Source: Ochotona curzoniae
Taxonomy: Eukaryota; Chordata; Mammalia; Lagomorpha; Ochotonidae
Length of the DNA: 64,000 nucleotides
NCBI RefSeq assembly: GCF_017591425.1
Contig: NW_024466607.1
Coordinates: 10,486,501 to 10,550,500 of the forward strand
Direction of reading: 5' to 3'
The notes below the pieces were generated by a model. The model did not search any database and was not told the DNA's origin. It saw only the letters and a list, made by a program, of their open reading frames with translations. This document shows positions 47,872-60,092 of this stretch, piece by piece. Numbering within the stretch: the stretch's first letter is position 1; each line of letters starts with the position of its first letter. The translations under genes were made by a program, and so were the position numbers.

Positions 47872-47889
47872 GTATGCAAAGATTTATAG

Positions 47890-48610
47890 GAAGAATAGGC
47901 TCACTGACATGACTTTGGAGGCTGACATGTCCCAGGATCCCAGAGTGAGCTAGCAAGCTAGAGACACAGGAGAGTTAAGAGTAGGTGTTCTTCCAGTCTG
48001 GGTCTGAAGACCTGAGGTGCAGGAGAACCTGTGGCGTGGTTCTACTCCTGACCTGGCAGGCTGGAGGGCCAGCAAGGGCTAATATTTTAGTTTGAAAGCA
48101 GAAAAAAAAGCCAACCAGCTTTGCCCTGCTTATGGGATGTCAGGCAGGAAGAGTTTATTGTCATTCAGGAGAGACCAACCTCCTTATCCGTTTCAGGCCT
48201 TTAACAGATTGCAAGAGTTCTGTTCCCAGTAAGAGGGGTGATCGGCCTTGGTTGTTCTACTCTCCAGATGTTGAGCCCATCCAAAAAGATGCTCACAGGA
48301 ACACCCAGAAGTTTTGAGCAAGTATCTGGATATTGCCTAGCCTGATCAACTTGTCACATGAACTCAATTATTGCACCAACTTTGATTCATACTAACAGTG
48401 ACTGTGCCATTCTGTTTCCATGTCTCCCCACACAGAACAAGTCTGTCTAGTAAAAAAATCTCACCTCTGATTTCATCCCCAAGGTGGTAAATTCTGAAGT
48501 CAGAAGGAAGAGCTAGCTTCAGCTTGGATCTAAGGAAATCTTAAGAGCATTTTCTTAGGACAATATGGAATTGGATGATCTAAAAAGAGTTTCAATTTAT
48601 GACAACAGGG
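47890..48610. other. Non-coding, no feature recognised
   Basis: No repeat or exon recognised. Confidence 0.4.
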
Positions 48611-48614
48611 TACA

Positions 48615-48725
48615 GAATAAAATCCCAGCCCTGGTGTTTGCTAGTTTCAGCTCATGGAGCAAATAACTTAATATCTCTGATTCTTAGTTTACTCATTGGT
48701 CCAACAGGATGGCAACGTTTCCCCC
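48615..48725 (+). mobile_element. MIR SINE fragment
   Basis: 'AACTTAATATCTCTGATTCT' followed by 'TAGTTTACTCATTGG' matches the MIR 3' half. Confidence 0.6.
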
Positions 48726-49269
48726 ATTGTTGTTCAGAAAAAAATACAGAAGAGTTTTAGAAAGGTGTGGGCCATTCCAACTCCTCTGTAATGTGATGCT
48801 GAAATGGGGCGCATCTCAAGGTAAGCCGGCAGAGTGTGTGAGGCATCCTCTCTGCGTCTTGATTTAACCCCAGTGCACCTGTTGCACGATAGACACTACA
48901 AAATATTGAATGACAAATATGTACCTGAATTTTGGGCTCAACTAATTATCTGCATTTACAAAGCAGTTACACACTGCACCTCCCTGTATCTAACACAATG
49001 CTGTGTTCACATGTGAAGCTTCTCTGGGAAGATAAACCATTTCTTGACATTTACATGGAATGTTTCTGACTGGATGTGTGGATTTTTTTTTTTTTCTACT
49101 TCAAGCAGTTCTCTCTTAGCTGAGTGTCTTATCATTGAACTCAATTTTGACACTAGCTGAAGGCAGCCTCAGATCCCATGAATTAAGGGCTGGTTTCTCA
49201 TGAGTGTCCCCTTTTCAGATGCCAGTCATGGCTGAACTTGCAGTACTTCTGACCAACCAGCTGTAAATT

Positions 49270-49765
49270 GAGGAATTTCCAAGACTCTATCCTCAGGCTC
49301 AATAAAATGATAAGAGTGGCTCACAGAACTCAGGGAAGCATTGCACTCTCATTTACTGGTTGGTGTGAAGGTGCAACTTGGGAGCAGCTGATGGTAGAGC
49401 TGCTTAGAGCAGGGTATGGGACATGGGGTGTAGAGTCCTCCTGCCTTTGCTGGATGGCCCCATCGCCACATAGTCAGCAAGCTTGTTATTCGGGAGCTTT
49501 CCAAAAGTTTTGTCTCCAGGCTTCCTCACCTCTTCCCAGATGCAGTATGTGGGACTGAAAGTTACAACCCCTTTGGGACACAGCATGATGGCTAAATTCC
49601 AAGTTGCTGTCTGGGTATTAACTTGGGTATGATCCAAAGGGGCTTCTTGTGGATAATAGGGGGCACCTCATTCATTCAGGAAACTCTGAGTGTTTTAGGG
49701 AAAACTTGTGTGTCAGGAATCTGGGACAAACACCAAGTATGTGACATATCACAACACAGCTTTAG
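49270..49765 (-). mobile_element. LTR of MaLR/ERVL class, antisense, family not assigned
   Basis: 'AGTGGCTCACAGAACTCAGG', 'GACTGAAAGTTACAACCCCT' and the end 'CAAGTATGTGACATATCACA' are landmarks of a common eutherian LTR read in reverse. Confidence 0.55.
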
Positions 49766-49769
49766 TGAA

Positions 49770-51250
49770 CTGCTTTTTTTTTTTTTATGGATTATCCAAA
49801 TTTGTAGAACAAAGAAGAGCATATTCGTTAGCTGTGGAAATCTACAAAATTGACTATTTCATAAACACGAAACTATGAGATACTGCTTTTGTGTGTGTGT
49901 CATTCTTCTTAGTGAGTAAAAGATTAAAATCACATCAAATAGGCTTTTGTTATTTTCACCCCATCCAGTCCCAATTTCAGGTTAGTAAATCACGTATTAT
50001 TGCAATCATTGCATGTCATTTGGGTACAGAGAGTACTTCAATTTAACTAAAACAAAAATGACACATCGGTCTCATTTACTCCGTCCGGTATCCCCTGTTA
50101 AGTGGTTTCTGACTTTCTGTTTTTCAGCTTTGTGTGACCTTTCTGTGTAACAAACTGTTCATCAGCCAATTTCAGGGAATTTTGTTGGTGACAGTGAAAG
50201 CTGTGACTCTGTGAAGAGTCGTTCCCATTATATTCACAAGAGGAGAAAACACTGAGTCACCAGCGCTTTATGATTCACTGGCTCGGCAGGACGGGGTTGG
50301 TTGGGCCTTGACAAATGATAACTGTGACACAGCAGCCCTGGTTGAACAGGGGGGCAGGTCAACCAACAGCACCAGGGAAAGAGGCTCTGTTGATTAGGGA
50401 GACAATGGGACTTAACACAGAACTGCCTGGGAAAACAGCAGGACTTTTACCAGGATGGCAGAAGTCTGAGGAGTTGAGTGAATGAACGGGGTTGTACAGA
50501 GATGGTGAAAGCATGGATGAGTCAGAAGTGGGCTTGTTTGTGAACTCTGGAAATCAAAGTGGCTGTACCTTTGGTATCGTAACAACTGTCCCTTCCTGCA
50601 AGGGGTTCCTAGTAAGAAAGGCAACATTGATTCCTAAGAGAATGTAAGGCAAGAAATGCGACTGAGTCCAAACAACTAGAAGGGAAAGGAAATACCTGGT
50701 AATTACTTCCTGTGTGAGGTACTGCATGTCGTTCTCCTCTTTAACATTCCTGGGAATTGAGTCATAATGAAAGATTTTAAACAATACACAGAGAATGCAA
50801 GTCACAAGAAATTATGCATGAATTAAAATTTTTATTGTGGCAAATGAACAGATCTAATAATTTCATTTGTTTACAGACTTTTAGAAACATCCTGTGAGTG
50901 TTGGGTGGGAAGGGACAGAATAAAATCACTGTTTAATGATTGTTCCTGGGAGATCTCCCTGCACCTGTCCAAACGGGAGCCCTGTTTTGAATCAGAAAAC
51001 AGTTCTTGTTATTTCCCACATGCAGCTAGAGGGAGTACAAATGGACTGTTTTCCTGGAGCAAAATTCAGCAATATTGCCCAGATTTTTCCTTTGCTGTCT
51101 GCAGAATGTGGCTGTGCGTAAAATACAGAAAGGATCTCTTTCATGATGCTATTGGTAATTTAGAAAAAAAAAATAAATGGTCGTTGCAAATTAGAATAAA
51201 AAAATTTAGAGGAGTAATTGTCCAAGCACTGTATTAAATATAATGAAATA
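49770..51250. other. Repeat-poor sequence
   Basis: No SINE or L1 recognised. 50080-50360 is moderately GC-rich, with TGAGTCA at about 50253. No exon recognised. Confidence 0.45.
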
Positions 51251-51257
51251 CTAATTT

Positions 51258-51480
51258 TTTTTTTAAAGAATTCGTTATTTTGAGAGGCAGTGTTACAGAG
51301 AGAGCGGGTGTGGGTGGGAGTGTGGATAGGGATCTTCCATCTGCTGGTTCCAAATGCAGAGGCCCGAGCACTTGGGCCATCTTCTGCTGCTTGACTAGGT
51401 GCATTAGCAGGGAGCTGGATTGGAAGCAGAGCAGCCAGAAATTGATCTGGCACTCATATAGGATAAGGTTGATGCCAACT
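51258..51480 (-). mobile_element. C-SINE, internally deleted
   Basis: Tail and GT-rich part at 51258-51345, then a jump to the 5' half ('AGGTGCATTAGCAGGGAGCT'). Confidence 0.75.
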
Positions 51481-51829
51481 TGATTTTATAAATTTCATTA
51501 ATTACTTGATTTGGGGGACTAGCAACCTGGAGAGCAATCTTGTTATTTATGAAATTTAGTAAGATTAATCTTGAGTATGATCACTATGGGTTAATTTTCA
51601 ATATTTAAAGGTCAAATTTCTTTTGCATTTAAAAATGTTTTTCTAAACAAATTTATTTAATTTTTTTATGTTATTTACATAGTTGAGAAGGATGTATTCC
51701 TGTGTGGACCACTGATTAGTGTGGGAGAACTGAGGCATAGGGGAAAGTGGGTGGGACAAATGGTTCCAGTTTTTTTTTCTTTTTTCCTTCTGTATCTGGT
51801 AAAAGGGAGGAGAGAAGGGGAGCGGGCCA

Positions 51830-52320
51830 TTCCCAGCAGCCTAACCACATCAACCGGGATGTCATTTGATGATGCTTTAGAGACCCCACTGTGGGGAATA
51901 GTGTCCTGAGGATGTTGCTTGAATGGTTTTGATAGTTCTGAGGTGTTGGTCAAGTCTGCCTTAGTGAATCCCCAGGCCCAGACACTTGCTACAGAACTTG
52001 AGCAGGAGAGTGATCCAGCTTGCTCTGTTTCCATCCTCTGATGAGGCACTCAAGTCTTCTGCTGGCCTAAAGGAGCTGGCTTTCATGCCCCCCATGTGCA
52101 TCTGCGTATACTGTCAACTGTGCCCACATGAACAACTGAGGAGGCTCAATCCTGATACATGCACTCTAAGATCAGACCATATATCTTGTGATTGTTCCCT
52201 GTGGCTGGAATTTGAGTCTAGGGATCTAGTTGGGGAGTTGCCCAAGAAACCTTGCCTGGGGTGATCTCAGACTTGATTCTTGTATGTAACACATGTATTC
52301 CAATAGGTGCTGCAGCCCGC
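51830..52320 (+). repeat. Unclassified interspersed repeat, copy A
   Basis: Shares landmarks in the same order with 53400-53905: CATGTGCATCTG, then CTGA[C/T]ACATGCACTC-type, AGTTGGGG and GATTCTTGT. Orientation is arbitrary. Confidence 0.75.
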
Positions 52321-52479
52321 CTGGCTTGCTCCCAGCCCTGGATCTCACAGGTGCCTGCAGGTATGGTGGCCTTGCTTGGCATGGTCTACGCTCAGTCCCT
52401 GACCTTTGCATGTGCCTCTGGTTGCTCTGGCCTAGCCCTGCCAGCCCTGGCTCCTGCAAGTGTCAGGAGGTGACTTCTG

Positions 52480-53395
52480 TGGTCAGCCTGGTCATTGGTT
52501 TGATTTGATGACCTGTATGTTTATGAAGGATGAATGGAGAAACATTCTAATTTCGATGGCTGCCATCACCCCACAAAACCATGGAAGCTCCATTCATTTG
52601 ACTTTTGAGGACATGAGAATTTTTCAGAGAAGCCCAAGTACTTATCAGGTCCAGAATAGGGTTTGTCCAGCAGAAAACTGGGCATGTAGAATATTAGATT
52701 TAGGAGCACATTTTTTTTACATCTCTTCTTCCTTCCTGGGTCAGCCCTGAAAGACAGTGGAACCTCACCAGGAAGTGTTGGGAAGACCCCCCTCATCCCC
52801 GCAAACGGCTCTTTATAAAGGCTGGCTCTTCAGAATCACTCTTTGTAGTTCAGTGCCAGATTTGCTAACCACCCCCTGCCCCGAGCGCCAGTTCCTCCTC
52901 CCTCTTACCTCTTAATTGACTTCCCCAGCTTCTGTCTGTAATAACAAATCTCAGATCCTCTTCTGTGTGTCTGGCTTGATGCTCTTCATGCAAAAATCAT
53001 CACACTTCTCTAATCTTGGGGCTTTTCACTATTAAATATAACGCTTTCACCGTTCCCTTCCTGCCAAGATGCTTTCAAAGCCATGCTCTTCTCATCAGAG
53101 CTAAGCGGGCCAGGCATTTCCAGTTGTTTTATTTTTCACCATGTAACACTCAGGCCAACAGAGGTGATGTGATTCCTTCAATATCTTTGAGAAATCTAGG
53201 TTTCTCCTTTAGGTTTTTTTCATTCTTAATTATCTGTTGCCCACTAGATGTCCCTCAATCTATAATAATGTGGATTAAATTAACTCCCACTGCCTTTTCC
53301 ATCAATGACAATAGCAAGGTGCTTGTGGCTGTTAGGGATTGTAGTTGTTTAATTATGGGGTTGGTTCCTTTGTATCATCTGCTGGAGTAGATCCC
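52480..53395. other. Non-coding, no feature recognised
   Basis: Lies between the two related repeats. No exon recognised. Confidence 0.4.
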
Positions 53396-53399
53396 GACC

Positions 53400-53905
53400 C
53401 TGTCCAGGCTCTGAAGATGTGTGTGCGCTGTGACCTAGTGAAGAGAAATTCCTGACGCATTTGGATCACCAGATCATATGAGAAGGGGTGCCAATCTTGC
53501 CACTCCAAGCATGATGAAATCTCTCCAGAATTCACTGGTTGACATAGTCTACCTTAGAGTCTCCATTTGCCCAGATATTAACTTCCAACACTTGGCTGGG
53601 GTAGTTGATCAATTTGTTCTGTCCTCTGTTATGGTACCTGGTATCCTCTGTAGGTTCCAATGTACTGCCATACCTTCCATGTGCATCTGGATATGCTGTC
53701 CTCTGTTCTGTCTAAGCCACAGAGAAGGCCCAGCTCTGACACATGCACTCCATTGTCAGGCCGTGGAACCTCCAATTTTCTGCATGGTTGGGGTTCTAAG
53801 ACCAGCGATTCAGTTGGGGGAATCACAAAAGAAACATCATCTGAGTGATCCCAGACCTGATTCTTGTGTGCTTGCCACTACAGGGACCAGCACAGTCCAT
53901 CGCCC
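53400..53905 (+). repeat. Unclassified interspersed repeat, copy B
   Basis: Homologous to 51830-52320 over about 480 bp, at perhaps 65-70% identity by eye. Best conserved around 53680-53880. Confidence 0.75.
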
Positions 53906-53990
53906 CAATGAGCCTATGCTCAAGTGCACTGATTCTAAGAAAGTCCCTTTTAGTCTTCACACCTGGGCACACAGAGCTGTGTAATTTTCT

Positions 53991-54300
53991 TTTTTTTTTT
54001 TGAAAATATTTGTTTATTTTACTTGAAAGAGTTACAGAGAGACAAAAGGAGAGGCAGAAAGAGATTTTCCATCTGGTGGCTCACTTGCCAAATGACCACA
54101 ATGACCAGAGCTGGGTCAGTCTGAAGCCAGGAGCTTCTTTTATGTCTCCCACATGGATACAGGAGCCCAAGGATTTAGAGCTGCTTTCCCAGGCCATTAG
54201 CAAGGAACTAGACAGGAAATGTAGGATACAGGATTTAAACCAGTTCTATGGGATGCTACAGGCAGAGGATTAGCCTGCTACACATTGCACTGCCCCCAGC
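53991..54300 (-). mobile_element. Old lagomorph C-SINE with target-site duplication
   Basis: Flanked by AGCTGTGTAATTTTCT (about 53975) and AGCTGTATAGTTTTCT (about 54298), two differences. Confidence 0.85.
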
Positions 54301-54304
54301 TGTA

Positions 54305-55130
54305 TAGTTTTCTGTGCTTATGCCTTCCCCAGCACTTGTCCTGCCTCTTGCAGGGAAATCCTGCAGTGAGCTGTCTTACTCCAGTCGATTTGCCTGAGAG
54401 TGACAGTAAATTGTGATCCAGTGAAAAGAACATTGATTGATCAGTAGATAATTAGGTGAGTTAATGAAAAGCTATTCATGTAAGACAAATTGAGCTTCAG
54501 CTAGTAGACTCAGAGCTAGGCTGGTGGCCAACATTTTTGCCTTTGTTGATAGTGATGTTTGACCAGATAGAAGGCACCTGACCAATGTGAATACTTGGGA
54601 TTGAAAACAAAACATCTTATTTTTCATCTCAGAACTCTGTGTCTTCAGAGCAGGATGATTCCTGGGGAGGCTCAATCTGGCAGCTCCTTAAATCCCATTT
54701 TTTAAATAGATGGCAGTAATGCGCCTTATTTATTTTTAGCTTAGACTATTCTCTGGCAAAATCAACTGCTTATGATAAAAAGGATGGAGCTGTCTTTGTT
54801 TTCCCTTTCTCCGCTCCTGTCTGAACAGTAAACGCTGTGATTTTTCAGTTTCTCTCTTTAATCTCACTGCCCATCATCCACATACATGCCAGCTCCCTAA
54901 ACTGATTACTTGATGACAACTGTCCACTTTGGACCAGTCTCTCTTCATCACTCGCGAGAAAGGTCCCATGGTCTCTTAACCTAATCTTTGAAATAGTCTT
55001 CCTAAAGCTTGACCACTTCTTTGCCTCACCCACTCCATTCTCTACATCTTGAACAAAATCTATCTCAAATCAGAAATGCCATGTGGTGCCACTCATACTC
55101 TAGGCTCCTTGGCACCTGAAGAATGAAGAT
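54305..55130. other. Non-coding, possible L2 piece at 54960-55100
   Basis: 'GTCTTCCTAAAGCTTGACCA' resembles the L2 region 'atcttcctaaaacacaaat', weak. Otherwise nothing recognised. Confidence 0.35.
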
Positions 55131-55132
55131 TA

Positions 55133-55462
55133 GAGGCTGGTTTTGTGATGCAGTAGACCAAGCTGTTGCTTACAACATCAGTGTGAGCATAGCATAAAAG
55201 AGTGCCAATTCAATTCCTGGACAGCCCGCTTCTGATCCAGCTGTCTACTAATGTGTCTGGGAAGGCAGAGTAGGTGGCCTATGTATTTTGGCCTTGCCAA
55301 CTGCATGGGAGATCTTGTTGCAGTTCCTGACTCTTGGCTTCCATCTGGACCAAACCTGGCTTTTGTGGCCACTTAGGGAATCAATCGGCAGATGAAAAGT
55401 TCCTCTGTCTCTCCCTCTCTTTCTCTGTGCCTTACAAATAAATACATAAATAAACCTTAAAA
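55133..55462 (+). mobile_element. Old lagomorph C-SINE
   Basis: Forward copy, 'GCTGGTTTTGTGATGCAGTA' to 'TTACAAATAAATACATAAAT'. Confidence 0.75.
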
Positions 55463-55899
55463 CAGAATAAACATCAAATGAAAATGTATAACAACCAACA
55501 ATGCTACAGTTAGGACCAGCCTTTTCTCCAGTTGAATCTTCGTTTGCTGGCATGAACCAGGGCAGGTCTCTAACCGCAATGCCCTCTCCTCGTCTCTAGG
55601 AGTTTGCTCAGATGCTGCCTCCACTGGGGATATTCTTCTCTGACTTCTTACTGATGCTCTTCCAAGCCACTGAGGTGCCGCTTCATGCAGAACCATTCCG
55701 TCAGAGAAGGCACCACCAGACACTGTAATTGATTATTCTTGGGTGCTTTCATCCTAAGACTGTAAAAGTGTTAGGGGCAAGTGCACAGGACAGGTCAAAT
55801 ACATGTATGTTTAAGGGAGGCGTGGAAATTCAGTAGTTGTTACTTTTAATCCTAGAAGGCTGCATTATCTGGACTCCCCAGTTGAGGACAATAAGAAAA

Positions 55900-57750
55900 T
55901 TTGAATAAAGGGAAAAAAATCTTGCAGTGACAGGACTAACAATGACTGGACCAACATCTGGGGAACACTATAATTCCAGAAAGGAGCCCAACTCATTTTA
56001 TGAGGTTGATAGATACCAAAATCTGATGCAGGCACTGTAAGAAAACTCAGAGAACTTCCTATTTGAATCCAGATGCAAACACCTTTTGTTTAGCATATCA
56101 GCAAACTAAATTCAACACTATTTAAAGTGGTAGTATTCATTGACCAATTTGTTTTATTCCAGGAATGCATGACTAACTTAATGTCAGAAAATGCAACAAT
56201 GAAATCCTCCACACTAATAAATGAAAGCGGAAGTCATATGACCATTATAATAGATATGGGGGCATTTTAATAAAATTTAGCATTCATCCTTATAAAGCAC
56301 TTTGACAATCAAAAAGACAAATTCCCAAATCCGACAAAATATATCTATAGGGCACTTTCAGAAAAATAAAAATCCCTTTGAAAATCAAATAATAAAAAGT
56401 TTCTCACTGAAATGAGAAGCAATGTGTACTAGTCTATTTTTCATGATCATAATGAAATAACTAAGGTATGATAATTTAATGAAGAGGTTTATGTAGCTCA
56501 TTATTGAGGAGGCTGTTACCCAAACAGCGTAGCACTGGTTCTGACAAGGCTGCGTGCAGGAGGACATGTGGGAGGAAGTCCCACTGGGAAGCACGGAGGC
56601 AGACAGGTCCTGGGGTGTGGCTTGGGCCTTGACATCTTCTGGGAGACCCAGGGACCCTTCCAAGGGCAGTGTCCCTAGTGACTTAAGGACCTTCCCCTCT
56701 CTAATTTTTTCATTAAGCTCCACATCCCTACTCCAACAGCCCTGCTCCCAACACCAGAACCTTTGGACACACCACACCAGCTCATAGCTGGAGACAAGGA
56801 TGCCCACTGTCATTGCTCTTACTCAATCCTAGTTTCCAGGCCTTCATCAACAGGCCAAGGAAAGCTATGTTAATGGAAAGTGGTCAACAAAAACTGGTTT
56901 CATTCATGGTTAGCATAACTTACAAAAGAATGTCTAAGACACTAAGGATACAAATCCATGTCAGTTTTCTGTTGCTGTTTAACACCTTGTCATATACTTT
57001 AATGCTTCAAGGCCCTGACCTGTGCTTACTATGTTCTAATGTCCTTGGGTTACAAGCACAGCTGGGCCTCCTGTCAGGGCTGTCTGCCTCCAAGGACCTT
57101 CTGGTTTCCTCCGGGCTTTCTTCCATGCTTATGTAACAGAATCAATTTCTTTGCTGCTGGGGAAGCAAATGGCTGATTGCTTCTCCTTTGAGGCAAACAA
57201 GAGACTTTAAAATCCTCCCCTGTTCAGACCTATCCAGGATTATCTTCTGTTGTGATTAATTTAAGGTTAATTAATTAGGGACATATGCAAAATCCCTTCA
57301 CAATAACACAAGGATAAGTATTTGACTGAATGACTTAGGGATGATTTCAACCCATACAATCCGACAGAGGAAAAACCCATCAGTTTGATGCAGATTATTG
57401 AATGAGCATTAGTAAGCAAAAGCCAGCTGCGTATCTGTTTCAGAAACCACTCATCATGATACAGAACATAAAGGCATACTCATCAGTCTATCAAAAAGTG
57501 AACAAAACATCTATGCAGAAAACAACATATATTGTTGACATAAATGAAGAGCTAAATACATGGGCTGGGAGATTCAAATATTGTAAAATTCTCTTTTCTT
57601 AAACTTAGTCTGTCAGTGTAATGCAAGCTAATAAAAACTATAATTTTTGTTAAGCAGCAAGATGATTCTAAAATTCATAATGGAAATATGAAATAAACAG
57701 GGTCATCTGAAAAAAGAAATAAGTTGGAAAATGTAAGGGAGTGAAATGAA
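55900..57750 (+). mobile_element. Old L1 ORF2 fragment, interrupted by an LTR
   Basis: 'CATTTTATGAGGTTGATAGA', 'TTCCAGGAATGCATGACTAA' and 'GAAAGCGGAAGTCATATGAC' before the LTR, and 'GAGACAAGGATGCCCACTGT' (56791) after it, are successive landmarks of the L1 reverse-transcriptase region. All frames are broken. Confidence 0.75.
56428..56778 (-). mobile_element. MaLR LTR (MST/THE1-like), antisense, inside L1
   Basis: 'TAGTCTATTTTTCATGATCA' and 'TGAAGAGGTTTATGTAGCTC' give the reverse 3' end of a MaLR LTR. It splits two consecutive L1 segments. Confidence 0.65.
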
Positions 57751-57754
57751 AAGA

Positions 57755-58690
57755 TTAATTGCACATTAATATTCATCTTATATATGCTTAGTTAATGTTA
57801 TAAGTGCTAATTTTTAGAGCGATTCCAACTTTTCTTTATTTCCTAAATGAAAGAAATGTCAATTTTCAATTTTGCTCAGAGAAGCTTTCTCTAAGCTTGT
57901 CCTAGTCCCACATACCTGGAAAGGCAACGTAGGAAAGGAACTCAGATCAGGTGTCTGGTTCTACTCTCCTGGAGGGTGTGCTGTTTGTTCCTGGTCTCCC
58001 CTGCTCTGACCCAGGGCCTTGCGGAGCTGCTGCCCTTGTTCCCACAGGAGTCCCTGCCCTCTGGCTTGGTGGTGGTGGGGGGGGGGGTGGCGGGGGAGAA
58101 CCCTGTGAGGCTGTGAGGTCCTGGAGCAGCCTCTTTGTGTCATCCCAGAGGGGGCACTAGTGGGCAGGTGTTCCAAACACACAGAGGGAGGCAGTAAGTC
58201 AGCTCCGCCCACCCTTTCCACACCCCAACTCTCCTCCCCTACTCCTCCACCCCTCACCCCAGGGCGGGCTCTCTCCAGTTGTCTGCTTACCACAGGGGGC
58301 ATCTCTGGGCTGTGTCTTAGCCACAGGAACTGTGCAGGTGGCAGCTAAGGATCTGGTTTCCCATGCATACCCCCAGGAGAGCTCCACCTGCCCTCCCCAG
58401 CCAGCTGAGTGGGAAAGAGGTGTCAGGAGGCTGAAGAGAAGGGAAGCACAGCTCCAGTGCTTCCTTCAAGGCTCAAGCAGACACAGTGCGCTGCACCTGA
58501 ATAGGGCTTGAGAGGAGCAGGGCCGGAGCTTCTTCATCTGCCCACAGAGCCTGCAGGGTGTTGCTGGTAAATGGGAGGAAAAATCAATATGACAGAGTGC
58601 CAGTGTGAAGGTGGCTGCTGGGCAGTCTTGGAAAGGACCTTCCAAGGAGGACATGTGAGGTTTTAGTGAACAAAATGAAGAATTTCGGGT
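57755..58690. other. Non-coding; GC- and G-rich block at 57960-58400
   Basis: Contains the G-rich run 58069-58098 (TGGTGGTGGGGGGGGGGTGG). Overlapping frames on both strands reflect GC content. No protein recognised. Confidence 0.4.
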
Positions 58691-59262
58691 GGGGGGAGGT
58701 TTTGTCTTCCCTAGTTTTGCTACTAGTTCATACTTCCAACAGTGGATTGGGGTTCATTTTTCTTCATATTTATCCTTTTTTGGTGTTTGGGTGATGGGCA
58801 TTGTGACTGGGATCAGGTGAAGCCTCGTTGTGGTTTTTATTTGCATTTCCCTGATGACTGATCCTAAGCGTTTTTCCCTGTGTCTGAACCATTTCTAATT
58901 CATCCTTTGAAAAATGCCTATTCATATCTTTTGTGCATGTGTTAACTGGTTGGTTTGCTTTGTTGCTCTTGAATTCTTGAACTCTGTATAGATCCTGAGT
59001 ATTAATCCTTTGTCAGTTGCCTAGTTTGCAAATATTTTCTGCCTTTCTGTCAATTGTTTCTTCATGTTGTTGATGGTTTCCTTTGCAGTGCAGAAGCTTC
59101 TTAGTTTGGGATAATTCCATTAGGCTATTTTTGTCTTTATTGGTTGTGATTCTAGGGTCTTTTCCAAGAAATCTGCCATTTCCAACGGTTTCAGGTTGTA
59201 GATTTGGAGTCTTGATCCATTTTGAGTTGGTCTTTGCATAAGGTGCATCACAGTGGATACAA
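58690..59262 (-). mobile_element. L1 ORF2 C-terminal part, antisense
   Basis: 'ATTTGCATTTCCCTGATGAC', 'TTAATCCTTTGTCAGTTGCC', 'TTTGCAGTGCAGAAGCTTCT' and 'GATCCATTTTGAGTTGGTCT' are the complement of the L1 ORF2 3' part, in order. Confidence 0.8.
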
Positions 59263-59630
59263 CTGGAAACCTTTGTGCTTGGTGCAGTCAGTCGGTCGTG
59301 AGCAGCATAGTTGCTCTGCTTTGCAGCAGTTAATACAGAACGCAGAAATGTGTAGCGTGCGAGGCTCACTTTGCGGATGTGATCCTTGCTTTCCGCCCTT
59401 GTTTACACTCCAGTGCAACTGTGATCTTCCTACATTTTACTTGTTGAACATTATGATTGGTAGCGAATTAAGCCTGTGAATATGGAGTAGATTAAAATTA
59501 TGTCTATTAAAACTGATGAAGAGAGGGGAAGGCAGTGGGGTGAAGGGAGTAAGGGTAGTGTGACTGTCTCATCAGGATTGTGGAATGCGTAAAATCTGTT
59601 TCCTATATCAATAAAGATAGTAATGAATAT
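59262..59630 (+). mobile_element. Probable lagomorph L1 3' UTR, sense
   Basis: 'GTCTATTAAAACTGATGAAG' followed by 'AGAGGGGAAGGCAGTGGGGT' and a terminal AATAAAG (about 59610) look like a lagomorph L1 3' UTR in the opposite orientation to the adjacent piece. Confidence 0.45.
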
Positions 59631-59784
59631 AAAAACATATTCTCAAGATACATAAATAAGTATTCACAGTCATGAAAGAGAAGTACACAAATCCATCATT
59701 GTAACGGTAGCATTTTAGATATGATTCTAAATGACTGGTAGAATAGATACAGGGTGGATATAGAATATTGTACTGAATTTGTTT

Positions 59785-60092
59785 AATATTTAAATTTTTC
59801 ATCTACTTGCAAGAATGAAGAGGGAGAGAAATAAGTATCTTCCCTTTCCTGATTTGCTTCCCAAATGCTGACGATATCTGGGGCTGGGCCATGCTGAAAT
59901 CGAGTGCCCAAGCCTGCGTCCTTGTCTGTCAGATAGGTGGCAGGGGCCCAGCGCTTGAGCCATCAGCTGGTGCCTACTGGGATGCTCTAGTAGGAATCTG
60001 GATCAGCAAAGGAATGACTTCAGCTTGAACCAGCACTCTGATGTGAAATGCAGGCATCCCAAGCAACAACTCAACTCACTGTGCTCACTCCT
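59785..60092 (-). mobile_element. Old lagomorph C-SINE
   Basis: Reverse copy, diverged. The head is 'AACAACTCAACTCACTGTGC'. Confidence 0.7.

Noticed and set aside
53478..53984. 168-codon open frame
   Set aside because: It falls in unclassified repeat copy B. The matching copy A is not open in the same frame, so coding is unlikely.
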